NCBI GenBank assembly: GCA_011033025.1
Contig: WFMF01000480.1
Coordinates: 62,001 to 126,000 of the forward strand
Source of the DNA: Beroe forskalii
Lineage: Eukaryota > Ctenophora > Nuda > Beroida > Beroidae
Direction: 5' to 3'
DNA: 64,000 nt
Shown here: piece after piece, positions 49,728-60,812 of the stretch
How positions within the stretch are numbered: position 1 is the stretch's first letter
How the letters are laid out: every line of letters starts with the position of its first letter
Position numbers and translations under genes: made by a program
Notes under the pieces: generated by a model
Databases searched by the model: none
Told to the model about the DNA's origin: nothing
The model's input: the letters and a program-made list of their open reading frames with translations, nothing else

Positions 49728-49823
49728 GCAACAGTGCTGATCACTGTCTCTCACACATAGTGTCTCTCTGCGCTGCCACGCAGATAAAAGCAACCCACGT
49801 TAAGAAGGCGCTGCCGACGCCAT

Positions 49824-49865
49824 CACTTCACCACTCTGAAGAGATAGAATGACGTCACCTCCACC
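49824..49865. repeat. CRE foldback half copy
   Basis: CTTCACCACTCTGAAGAG is followed by AGAATGACGTCACC, with the exact octamer at 49850-49857. Confidence 0.5.
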
Positions 49866-50039
49866 ACCCACCACTCCTCCCTCGGAGTGTACACAAATTA
49901 TCAGGCTAACAAGGGAGCGTGACGTAAATCAGAGGAGACACACCATTAATAATATAGTCGCATATCAGATATTCAGATATACGTGTTGATCGATATGACC
50001 ATACCAGAGAGACCCCGTCAGCAGATGACAGGCCAGCTC

Positions 50040-50093
50040 GGAGAATGACGTCATTAGAAGGTTTAGAATGGTGAATTGATGATGCAGGTCCGC
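50040..50093. repeat. CRE foldback element copy
   Basis: AGAATGACGTCATTAGAAGG, with the exact octamer at 50046-50053, is followed by AGAATGGTGAATTGATGATG. The terminal AATAGG motifs are missing. Confidence 0.55.
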
Positions 50094-53092
50094 ACATTGT
50101 TGGCAGCAACTGCATGAAAGTGCGTGTGTATATGATCAATGCTCGAGTGTTGAGTACACATATCTTGTAACCCGATGGTATTTGGCTGTACCGAGGAACC
50201 CTGTGATTGCCTGATTACTTAATGACACAGAAAAAAGAGCAGTAAATCTCTGCAGCGTTATGAGTTCATCTGGGAGTAACATTCTAATTAGATAATCGGT
50301 CGGTAATTGGTATTTATTGATAGTGGATGTGAGACCTGTCATAGCATCTAAATAGAACGGTAAACTTCCAAAGTTTGTGAACATTCTTCGAGAGGAGGGT
50401 TTTTCCACATATTATGAGAAGTCTGGAGAACTCCCATTCCCCAATTGCCTCACTGTTAATTAACGCAAAGCGCTAAGAGAGTGAAAGGCCAAAGAGGGCA
50501 ATATTGCAATAATTGGGGAAATATTTCCCGAGAATAAACTGCATTGACAAGGTTGAAAGGGGACGCACTGGATCATGGAGCTCTGCTTGGTAGGGAAAAA
50601 GAAAACGCAGCAATGATAATATAAAAGATGACGAAGAGAAATAAAGAAAATAGAAAGTAGGACGATCGTTTGAAAAACGTAGAAGCTGCAGATCAGTAAC
50701 TATTTAACTCATCTCATCAACAATGATACAAGAAAATGCTCTGTAGCGAACGAATGAACGGCGAAAAAACTTTGAAAAAACAGAAAATGGAACAAGTGTC
50801 GTTCCATTTTCACAGTCAGCAAAATTCTAGAAAAGAAAATAAAAGATTCTACTTTTGTAACTCTTTCTCCCGACAATTTCAACTTTTCAATATTTTTTAT
50901 AAATTTTATCGAATATATAAGGCGTCGTAATGTTACAAGGTTAGAATTATCGTATCTTCATATTACGGGCAGGCCACGCAGTCTTATGAAATCAAGCAGG
51001 TAAAGTCTGGTAACATCTTTAGTTGGTCGGTGTAAGATGCAGTACCACCTGGTCATGATACCAGGTGATGGGCATTCCTCCCTTCGGTGTGATTGGGGGG
51101 AGGAAGTGACGTAATAACCACGCTACACAAGCACCAACTGATGACGTAAAGCTCTGGTTTTCACGTGCATGCTTCCGAGGATAGAGCATCGCAATTATGA
51201 GAAATATAACATTGTTAGTTCACACGAATGATAGAATCTGTAATGGGGTGAGGGCATCAGCCCACTTTTCCACTTAACGTACGTAAGTGGCTCTGTAGTT
51301 TCCCTTAGAACAGAGGAATCTGCAGTTAAGAAGCGAGCTGGGAAGTTTGATCTTAAAATACGCAATTCCGAGCTTGTGGTTTGCATAAAACATTCCGTTT
51401 TTTTGCGACAAAAATATGATAATGATAAGATGTATAGCTGCCTCCAACAATAGATCGATAGTACTTCGGATAAGAAGCTGACTCAACATGAATCGTGATG
51501 GCTTGCTCGTATCCATCTTTTGTTCGCTAGAACTTTAATAATATGCTTATTACTATCCATTGTTCTGAATTATATTTTAACGCAACTCCGCGCATAAATA
51601 ACATATATATCAGACGACCTTTTTCTTGTAGTTATAAGAGCTGGAATTGTCTTTAAAACGCATCAGTATAAACATGATGTAGGGCGCACTGAGCATGGTG
51701 GATTGCTGCGTCACCAACTCACCTTGCTAAACACAACACTGACGTCTCCTGCAAGTGCCGCACTCCGCACGCGCCGGAGACATCCCAAAGGAGGGATGCG
51801 GGATTTAAAATCTATACGTGCTCCGTTTAACACTCAGATATAACTTCAAAACGGAGTTACGATTAACATTATCAGTTGCCAGGAAAATAAGTTATGCAGC
51901 TAATATCGGAGTGCGCGTGAAAGTGGGTCAGCGCAGCGGTTGGTGCAGGATGCTGCGTACCTAGCCGGTCTTGTGTAAGCATACCATCCGGGCATCCTGT
52001 GGTCGGCTATCATGTTAAATGCACGATAAGAATGCAGGGAGCGCAGCCGAGCCTAGCTTTAAACTCTAACGGAGTTGGATTAAATGACACGCTAGTAAAT
52101 TAAATGCCGAAAAATTAAAAATATATCCGAAATTAGGATCTTTCATTTTACAAAACATATCATAGTACTCTATTCTTTTATTCCTCAGATGAATTATTTA
52201 AAATTTAGCTTCATATTATCTATATCACCCTTCACCATCACCATATTATCTACTTTTATGCTATGAAACCATTCAACTGACCTTCTACCTAGTGCCTATC
52301 TCCCATTGATTTACAATTTACATGAGCGAAAACATGACAGTTTGAATATATTCATAGAACAAATTACACTTTGAAATTATTACAATACGGCACAAATAAT
52401 AAAGACATTTTGTAACATCCAATCAAATCATAAGTAGCAGCTTTGTGCATAGAGCAGACCCGAGACCGTAATAATTCCTGAATAATGCGAGCTAATTCAC
52501 CATTGTTGTATGTTTTCAAACAGATCACTATAAAATCTCCTGACCAAACCTACTACGAACCTACCACGTCACAATTATAATTCATATTAATGCAGGAATA
52601 TTGCATCTGTTTTGATAATGGCTTATTCATTCTCCACGAAGCCAGGCAGTCTGCATTGTACCATATTAAATTCAATAGAAAAATCACTACGTCTCGATTC
52701 TCCAACAAATGCAGCGAGCTTTTGTGTTAATTTTGAAATGTTTTACAGAATTCATGAAGGACGGGTGAAAGGTGAAATTCTGTAATTTATATCCATGATT
52801 CAGCCAAATATAGAAATTTCTGTATAACAGATGTAATCAAAAAAAATGCAGGGTCAAATAATTTATTTATTTCAAATAAATAAACATGTGTGATCTATGA
52901 GAACCCGACAGTGAAGACTAGACACAGAATCATCAAGAAATGATGATTTCGCAATCTAAATTATATTCCAAGGAACTCGGGTAAAATTCTCTGAATTCCT
53001 ACAAAATGCAACGTAGGACAAGTTCCCTGTATCCCGAGCAAGATCACCTACAATATTCTAGCATTGAGCAGCAAACATGTTGTACCTACATG

Positions 53093-53170
53093 AAATGTAT
53101 TTTAATCTACAAACTACAGTACAGAAGTGCTGTAGTTCGATCCGTCCATATCTCTTTGTTACAAAAGGCA
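53093..53170. repeat. Dispersed repeat shared with 16379-16460
   Basis: TGTATTTTAATCTACAAAC, AAGTGCTGTAGTTCG and ATCCGTCCATATCTC match the other copy in order. Confidence 0.75.
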
Positions 53171-53805
53171 AACAAATTATGATGTATTTATATAAATCCA
53201 ATACATCGCGAAGAAACAAAAGAAAACGATTCTAGAGGTCACTGAGATTTGAGAGATCACTGAAACAGTAAATAGAATATTAGATCAGTATTACGCAGTA
53301 ATTCGATTAACGTACAGGATGACAGTCCAAATACTCAAATAGTATATCTACATATTTCTTTTATGATATAGTAACACGTTATCGAGACCTGGAGACATGC
53401 GCATTACAATCTATTATTGACAGCAGTATGCTGCATAAATAAAATGGTCAAGGAAGATATTTTCATACCTCTATCAACTTTATATGAGTACCTAAATGCG
53501 AATTGTGAAGCTTGAAAGCAAAGCTGTCAAAACTTGCAGCAGCTGAGTTGGCAATTGGAATGCTAGGAATTAGGAATCTGGGACTAAACATGAAGATAAT
53601 TACTTAATTGTGGGAGAAATATGTATCGGGATACTGATAGGGAACATCATGGTGATTAGGGAGTGAAGAAGAGAAAAGCTCAGGAACTGTCTAATGTAAA
53701 GCGCATTTCGTTTGATCATATTCTCAACGTCGAAACTATTTAGGTGGCACCGCCCATAATCGTCTTTTTTGACTATTTTTGGGACAGGAGCCAACTTTGA
53801 GAGGC

Positions 53806-54189
53806 CATGACACCCTGGAGGCCTAAATCAAAATCCCTTTTAAAAATTTTTTTCCCAAAAAAAGTTTTAAGGGTTTTCTTAAAAATGGGGGGAAAAATTT
53901 TTTTTCGGCAAATCAATCGAAAGTTTGCCCCCTGAATTCACAATTTTAAAAAATTCATAACTTTTTAAAAATTTTTTCTGGGTAAAAACCCTAAAAAACT
54001 GGCGTTCAGCTCTATCAAAACAATGAAAAAACAAAAATCAATCAGCCCCCCCCCGGCCCCTTAATATATATTTAAAAATCTAAATGGTGTATTGAAAAAC
54101 CTATCCTTTATTAAAAAGCGATCTTAATTTAAATCAAATCATGTATAATGATCAAATCATGAATTATCACCAGGTCACCTCAATGACCA
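53806..54189. other. Low-complexity A/T-rich DNA
   Basis: Long A and T runs (for example near 53840-53900 and 53945-53975) with a C run near 54050. No coding signal. It borders the G-rich array. Confidence 0.7.
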
Positions 54190-55180
54190 AGACTTGAGCA
54201 TGGGGGAGCCCAAGTTGGGAGGGGAGAAAAAAGGGGGGGGCCCCACGTTGTCGGGGGCCCTGATAGCGGGGGGACCCCAGAAAATTGGGGGGGCCGGGGG
54301 TTTCGGGAGAGCCCAAGTTAGTACGGGGGGCCCCAAGTTGGTATGGGGGAGCCCTGGTTTGGGGGAGCCCCCAGATAGTACGGGAGAGCCCAAGTTAGTA
54401 CGGTGGAGCCCAAGTTGGTATGGGAGGAGCCCAAGTTAATGGGGGGCCCAGATAGTACGGGGGAGACCAGAAAGTATGGGGAACCCAGATAGTACGGGGG
54501 AGCCCAAGTTGGCATGGGGAGCCCAAGTTGAGTGAGGGAGCCCAAGTTAGTACGAGGGAGCCCAAGTTAGTACGGGGGAGCCCAGGTTAGTACGGGGAGC
54601 CAAGATGGTATGGGGGAGCCTAGATAGTACGGGAGCCCTGATAGTAATGGGGAGCCCAAGATGGTAAGGGGAGCCCAGATAGTACGGGGAACGTGAACCC
54701 TGATACTCTGATAGTACGGAGAGCCCAATTTGGTACGGGGAGCCCAAGTTAGTACGGGGGAGCCTTAAGTTGGTTCGGGGGAGCCCTGATAGTACGGGGG
54801 AGCCCACGATGCTATGGGGGAGCCTTGATAGTATGGGGGAGCCCACGATGCTATGGGGGAGCCCTGATAGTACGGGGGAGCCCAAGATTAAGGGGATCGG
54901 GTTAGCCCAAGGCATTGCAGAAGCCCAAGGTAGGGTGGAGCCATATGCGGTATAGCCCAGGATAAGGGTTGGTCTGGTAGGCTCGATCCCGCGTTTGGGG
55001 GTTAGCCCAAGGCATTCAGAAGCCCAAGGTAGGGAGCCATATGCGGTATAGCCCAGGATAAGGGCGAGTCTGGTATAGGCCATCCCTTTGTTTAGGGGGT
55101 GAGACCAAGGAAGTGGGTACGCCCAAGATTAATGGGAGCGGTGTATAGGGAGCCCGTGATTAGAGGTTAGCCTAAGTGTA
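54190..55180. repeat. G-rich ~20-bp minisatellite AGTACGGGGGAGCCCAAGTT
   Basis: About 45 units of GGGGGAGCCCAAGTTAGTAC with many variants. The third around 54780-54900 uses GATAGTAYGGGGGAGCCC. Regularly spaced G4-5 tracts on the plus strand and C3 tracts beside them could form G-quadruplexes or GGGxxCCC hairpins. Units from 54890 to 55090 include a longer duplicated block (CCATATGCGGTATAGCCCAG appears twice). Open frames on both strands are repeat artefacts. Confidence 0.93.
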
Positions 55181-56372
55181 GGGCGAGCCTGGGTCTCTAA
55201 CTCTGTAATGATGTTTACCAAGATTAAGGAAAGGTATTTTGGCTCCCCATTATGTCCAGTATAACTTGCTACCCCATTGGCATCAAACAGCTGTTGTCAT
55301 GATATTCCATCCTTCGATCATCTTTTCACTTCTGACTAGACGGTTTCTCCCGGTCATGTTTAAGTTTATGGCATCGTTCATTACATCGGCCAGATCTGAT
55401 AACAAAACAGTCTAATTGAGTGACAATTGAGCTAAGGAATATCTGATTAGATTGAAATTATAGCTATCAATGCTATCAAAACACGTTGGTATCAATTTGG
55501 AATGTTCACGACACAAAATAAGGAATGCTGGTACTCCTTCCTAGCCTATACATCATCACAAGGACCCCAAGAAAAATAATAATTTCAATCGCATTCATTC
55601 CCTTTTCGCACTGATCTTTCCAGTTTCGGATCAGAAGTCGAACACCATCAACCATATTGCGTGTATGATGCAAGTGTGTACATATAAGTCATTATACTAT
55701 TACTCTATTACCCTATTACAATACATTGAGGACTGAGGTGATTATGATGTGCTCGCCCATCGAGTATCATTCTGCAGCCGTGTCGTCTTTCAAAATTGAA
55801 TTACGATTCACCCTGCGTGCCAAAAGTTCGACTGGAAAATATGCATATGGAGCCCAGAGCGTCTCTGGGATTTTTTCAAGGTCGAATATTCGACTCGAAT
55901 ATTCTAGTCGAATATATCAATATGGAACAAGGGTGAAAAGTAACACAGAGACATGAGTCCATCGAATCACCGCAACCCCGCACTGTGCCTCACAGATAAC
56001 AATAAATGTTGTAAGCCACAAGAATGGAAAGAAAGAGACGGTCTGTCTCCCAAGCCATTGATGAAAATTAGTTTAACTATTTATAAATCAGCGGGAAAAC
56101 AAGTGAACTAGGTCGGTAGGTGATTTTAGATTTCCGGATATGGGTCCCCTCTGCACCCTCTATAAAGCATACGTCTCTTGTTATAATGTGGTTAGAGAGA
56201 AATTTTATGATAGGTCGAGAGGTCTTTGATTTAGTTTTTAACCCATATTCTCCCGAACCTCGAAAACGTTCATCTTTTGAGCTGATTTTTTGTCCGAAGA
56301 CTAGTATTACCCTAACTAAGGTTTGAGGAAAGTTTCGAGCCCCAACCAAATTATGCACGTGCGCGGCGGCCC
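55181..56372. other. Intergenic DNA
   Basis: No gene is supported. A small cluster of CGAATATTCGA-type palindromes lies at 55884-55915. TTAACCCATATTCTCCC at 56238-56254 has an exact inverted match at 58346-58362. Confidence 0.5.
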
Positions 56373-56478
56373 GTACTATATATAGGACGTTATTTGAAAA
56401 ATACCGTTAGCTGTACTATATAAAGGACATTATTTCAAATATGATGTACTATATATAGTACGGGTCTCATAAAACGTA
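56373..56478. repeat. Palindrome cluster, TACTATATATAGTA type (left)
   Basis: Three 12-16 bp palindromes or near-palindromes (GTACTATATATAGGAC, GTACTATATAAAGGAC, GTACTATATATAGTAC) are separated by 25-30 bases rich in TTATTTGAAA. The first 28 bases are the inverse of 57973-58000 with one mismatch. Confidence 0.8.
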
Positions 56479-56584
56479 GTAGGGAGTCAATAAGTGGACA
56501 ATCCGGCGAAAGTTACAGATGGTTTCAAACATATTGAAGGAAAAACTGGAGCAAAAACTTATTTTGATGATATGAAAGTGTACA

Positions 56585-56760
56585 ACTGACCCTGATCTGG
56601 CCCCTGGCAACCCCTACTGATCCCTTTTGAACCTCTCCTGACCCCTTGGTTAGAACCTCTCCTGGCCCTTTGGTGAAACCTTTCTGACCCCTTGGTGAAC
56701 CCCTCATGAGTTCTGACCCCTTGGTGAACCCTTTCTGACCCCCTGGTGAACCCTTCTTGA
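56585..56760. repeat. ~21-bp minisatellite, reverse-strand relative of 19795-20255
   Basis: About eight units of CTGACCCCTTGGTGAACCC. Read on the minus strand, the core GGGGTCAGAGAGGTT matches the 19.8 kb array. Confidence 0.85.
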
Positions 56761-57824
56761 TCTATGAAAGTACACCAGTGGCTTAATAAATGAACAAGAC
56801 ATGTTGAAAAGTGATTGGAAATGGTCATTGGAAGATTTGAAGTGTTTTTATTCCAAAAAAGAGTTGAAATAGTGATCAGAGGGTGCAGGTCAAGAGGGGT
56901 CAGTTGGGGGTCAGGAGAGGTTTACGAGGTGATCAGGAACTGGGTCAATGGCCATTTATATAATTTCATATGATCGAGTATTCTCACATTTGTCAGAATT
57001 AGTAAAAGTCAGTGCAATTTGGGAAATTATTCTCTAAATTAGTAAGCGTATGGCGTAGGCACAGTGTGCCTGACGCACTTTAAAAAGTAACAAAGTCTGT
57101 GTTCTCCATTTCTCATAGTCCTATCAGTCATAGACATTCAAAACTGGCACTGGTTAAGAATTGAAACGGAAAAGTTTAATGTGGCACTGATTACATGATG
57201 CACCACTTTATTGTACTGATCAAAATTAATTTAATATGGTTGATGTGCATTTTCAGATCAATATAAAATTAAGACGTTACATTTGAATACATCACGTATT
57301 TAAGGTAATCGATGGGTAAACAATTATAGGCCTAGATTATGACATGATAATTTTCCATCAGTTTGTCGATATCAGTTTGTACCTATACGTGCTAACATTC
57401 TAGTTCGGGTTTGCAGTTCAATGCGATGTGATGTCCAGTGGCCCCTGAGCTGGCAATTGGCAGTGTCCTCATCCATCGAAATGAAGCTTATAAAATGCAA
57501 ATATTACAAAAATATGATAGATGTAGACACCACATGGTAGAATGTAAACTGTTTTTCATTACGTTATTATACATCTATACATGTTGATTCCTGGACAAAA
57601 TAGACTCTGCTGGTGGAATGAGTTCGTTGTAAAGATGCATGGCCCAGGAGCAGAGTTCACCTTCCGCTTTCAAAGTCCACCAGTGGAATTGATTAACGGA
57701 GTAAAACTCTGCTACAGGCTTTATTCCGTTGTAGTTTTGACTCTGCAGCAAACTTTTTGGTACTATAAAAGTCCCAATCAAATCCACCAACCATATATAA
57801 AGCGTGTTTTAGCCCAGTCTGTAC
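56761..57824. other. AT-rich intergenic DNA
   Basis: No gene is recognised. Short frames on both strands at 57575-57922 overlap each other and extend into the palindrome cluster. Confidence 0.5.
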
Positions 57825-58000
57825 TCTGTGGAGGTCTATATAAGTCGAGATACGTGCTATATGTAGAGCATTATTCGAAAATTAATGTCCTACATATAGT
57901 ACGTCCTGTATGTAGGACATAAATTTTCATATGATGTCCTACTTATAGGACGTACCAGATATAGTACGTCTATTTTCAAATAACGTACTATATATAGTAC
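57825..58000. repeat. Palindrome cluster, GTCCTAYATATAGGAC type (right)
   Basis: Five successive palindromic or near-palindromic units (GTCCTACATATAGTACG, GTCCTGTATGTAGGAC, GTCCTACTTATAGGAC and GTACTATATATAGTAC among them) alternate with ATTTTCATATGAT-like spacers. The rightmost 28 bases are the inverse of the left cluster start. A related GTCCTATATATAGGAC lies at about 58326-58342. Confidence 0.8.
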
Positions 58001-58369
58001 ACTCAATTATGCATGAATTTTATGCAATTATGCATTTCTTATTTAGAAATTTTAACCGCCCATAATTATTTGCACATGCCTTGGCTATCAAAAACTGGTA
58101 AAAACAAGATTCATGCTGGTCCAAATTTTGGGAAATATCACGCTAGGTCATGTTAATTGGAATTCATGAAAATTGTACCACTTTCTATGCATATATCATG
58201 CATTCCAAAAATAACCATGCATTCAGGTTTGTTTCTACGACCCAATGCATCCTTCAGGCATGCAGTGTAAAAGAAATTGAGTAAAAATAACGTTTCTCTG
58301 CAAAACGAGGCTTCTATATAGTACCTGTCCTATATATAGGACAATGGGAGAATATGGGTTAAGGTATGA

Positions 58370-59811
58370 AGAGATTATGAAGTAAATATCATTAAAATCT
58401 AGGGTCATGTTGTATCTATTTAAAATATCCTTTTTTGTGAGGTATTTAAAGAGTTTTTTCATTAGGATATATCTTTTACAGCCTTTAGATTCCATATTTT
58501 TTGAAATAGTGATTTAAGGGCGATTAGAAAGTATTTCAAGTCATTACATACGCGTGAGTAACGGATCAATTGTGTTACGAAAACGTTATATATGTGGTGG
58601 AGCTGAATATTACTTTTAGTGGAAGGGTATTTAACGATTGGAAAACCAAAATTTTCCCTTTATCATAAAGGAAGGTTGTGAATTTATTATTAGGGTTAAT
58701 AAAACATATCAATTTCAAGCATTGAGGTTCGATTATTATCTAAGTTTTCTTTATTTATAATTAAACCTGAATAAATACCGTTTTTATAGAAATTGAAATG
58801 GCCAAAGTTATTTTTAGGGGTTAATATCATCAAGAAATCTATGTGTGTTGTTAAAACATTTGGCTATATGTAAATTTTTATTCCTATAATTTCTCAATGA
58901 AGATGAATTCATCCTTATAAAGAACTAAATTAGCTTGATATGGTGCTTGATTGTCACCCATTGGAATACCAATATTTTGAGTTAGGGGTAACATTTCCAC
59001 ATTTGAAGAACGTATTGTGTACTAACCATGTGTGTAAAATAGTACTATTGCTAAGGTCAAAAGTTATAATTATTGTTTGTAAGTTTGTTAGTGAAGAATG
59101 GGGTTTTGAAGATAATGATTTAAAAGAAACATATTTTCTGTTATGGTTATTGAATGCCTTACCCAAGCACCAATTAATATTAGAAAAATCAAGGAGTCGT
59201 GGTTAAGATTTGTGTATAAAGTGGAGAAGTCGTAGGACTCCAGTATCATGTGCTGAACTTTTAGCGTTAATATCTTCTATAGAGTTTATGATATCAATAA
59301 AGTTATTAGTAATCCACATGCGTTTGACTCCAGTAAAGTTAAAACAAAAGGTCACAGTAATATTTATGTTGTGATTGAACGGCTTTTAGAATCAATGTGC
59401 AGTGCAAGCCCTTTGAGCAGGTTTTAAGATGGTGTTTACTCCGAGACTATAAATCTAAATTTTACAGGAGTTTTATGGAGTTTAGGCATTGGATAAATGA
59501 AGGGTAATTTAGGGGTTATCATTATCTATCAGAAATTGAAATGGGAAAGTTTCTAGTATAAATTCAATTATTTCTGATTCTGTAAGGGAAGTATTCAAGT
59601 AAGTCTTATTTTTTGTTTTGGGGAGTAGTCCTAGTTCTTTTACTGTGATAAAAATACTATACCATTTGCAAGTAATGCCTATATTATTGGATGCTTTGTC
59701 TATAGGTGTAATAAGATAAGCATTATGTAATTTTTCGAGTGCCGTAGATAGAGTAGGGTTATTGAGATCGTAATCACATTTAGTAATAAGGACCATTATA
59801 GTTGCCGCCAA
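58370..59811 (-). pseudogene. Reverse transcriptase of a metazoan retroelement, broken
   Basis: Read on the minus strand, this stretch keeps the RT motifs in order, spread over several frames. The N-terminal part has LITPIDKASNNIG (near 59690) and VKELGLL. Next come MWITNNFIDIINSIE (near 59300) and LYTNLNHDSL (near 59200). The motif GIPMGDNQAPYQANL lies near 58930-58975 and FNNTHRFLDDIN, with the DD catalytic pair, near 58820-58855. Then follow ENLDNN, LYDKG, VFVTQLIRYSR (near 58560) and a Lys-rich tail ending near 58380. This order matches RT proteins that are abundant in mollusc and cnidarian genomes. I cannot settle whether the element is Penelope-like or another class. Frameshifts and stops occur between most motifs, so it cannot make an active enzyme. 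A poly-A tail, long terminal repeat or intact endonuclease is not seen. Confidence 0.85.
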
Positions 59812-60014
59812 TCACGTGATGTATCCACTGGTGATACACTCGGACGTACCAGGTACCTCTTGCGTAAAGAATGTAGCCATTGTTCAGCACTATTGTTTGA
59901 CCCAAAAAATAGATATTGGCCAAGGCAATGTGAAAAAGGCTTGCTAAATTTAACTATTGTTTCAGAAATGATGTTGGAAATTGAATCAATATCACGATAA
60001 AACACTGAAAGCAA
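59774..60014 (-). pseudogene. 5' fragment of the retroelement, copy 1
   Basis: The minus frame opens at 60014 and runs 72 codons, overlapping the start of the RT pseudogene in another frame. It contains DSISNIISETIVKFSKPFSH. The same sequence recurs at 61902-62137, so it belongs to the repeated element and is not a separate gene. Confidence 0.6.
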
Positions 60015-60070
60015 TTATGAAGCAACGAATTTTCCTCGTATAGTTACACATTATTTACACACTATATCAT

Positions 60071-60165
60071 GTCTCAGTGGCGTAGTGGTTAGCGCCTCCA
60101 ATTTAATTATCTATCACCTTGATCTGTCGCGCAGCAGGTCACGGGTTCAAGCCCGACTATAGTCA
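60071..60165 (+). repeat. tRNA-derived SINE-like head, copy 1
   Basis: The A-box is TGGCGTAGTGGTTAGCGC and the B-box is CGGGTTCAAGCCCG. The two boxes are separated by about 50 bases rather than the usual 30-odd, and no clean anticodon stem forms. It is therefore tRNA-like repeat sequence and not a functional tRNA. It sits antisense just upstream of the retroelement frame, and the arrangement is repeated in copy 2. Confidence 0.65.
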
Positions 60166-60473
60166 AATTTAAAATTTTCATTTTCTTACCGTTTCTTCAG
60201 TTTTCTGATAGCAAATAATGATCCTACAGCCGCATCAGTGCATCAGAAAGTTTTTAAATCATAGGTAGCACATAAGGCGGTATAACTCAGCATTTGCTTT
60301 CGCTGCCTTTGGTGCACAGGCCACGCCACAAAAAGCATTAAAGGGAAAGAAAAAAATAAACGTATTCAAAACAGTATAAAACAGGGCTCAGAAACGAAGA
60401 TCTCGATACACGATAGCTATCCAACTTATCGTACTTTTGACCATCAGAATTTCTAATAAGTACATAGATTTTC

Positions 60474-60812
60474 TACTTCAAAGCTCACTCGGCGCTGCTA
60501 CGCAGCACCTCGTTCGCAAATTTCAAAAACCACAATTCAAATCGACCAAGTACATGAAAAAATTTTACCGCATCAAAAAACTCCGATCCGTTCAAAAGTT
60601 ATTAATATTAGAGATGGAGCAACGTAATCAAAACACCATTAACAGAAATGAGCGCGCGCGCAATTCTCCGTGCACGTGTCACCATGGTTACCCGCACAAA
60701 TCGTAATGCGCGCGCGTTCCGAAGATGTTTCCGCCGTTACGCACAAACAGAAAAACAGAGAATGCGAAATTATATAAGAGACTAGAAGGCCCGTTGGGCC
60801 TTCTAGGTCACA
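60474..60812. repeat. 60-63 kb module, copy 1 (M1)
   Basis: Order: GCTCACTCGGCGCTGCTACG, CCGCATCAAAAAACTCCGAT, ATGAGCGCGCGCGCAATTCT, GTCACCATGGTTACC, GCGCGCGTTCCGAAGATG, and a terminal hairpin. The hairpin (60782-60806) has an 11-bp perfect stem CTAGAAGGCCC and a GTT loop. The Arg-rich frame from the ATG continues past a base inserted relative to M2 and M4. Upstream, 60180-60480 also matches the second block at 62300-62620. Confidence 0.85.

Larger units (their letters stand above)
49728..53805. other. AT-rich intergenic DNA
   Basis: No gene is supported. It holds foldback fragments (49824-49865, 50040-50093, and weaker ones near 51105-51155 and 51700-51760) and the dispersed repeat at 53093-53170. 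From 52050 to 53800 it is featureless and very AT-rich. Confidence 0.5.

Noticed and set aside
60071-60165. Functional tRNA gene
   Set aside because: The boxes are too far apart and no 5-bp anticodon stem forms. The copy at 62196 has the same defect.
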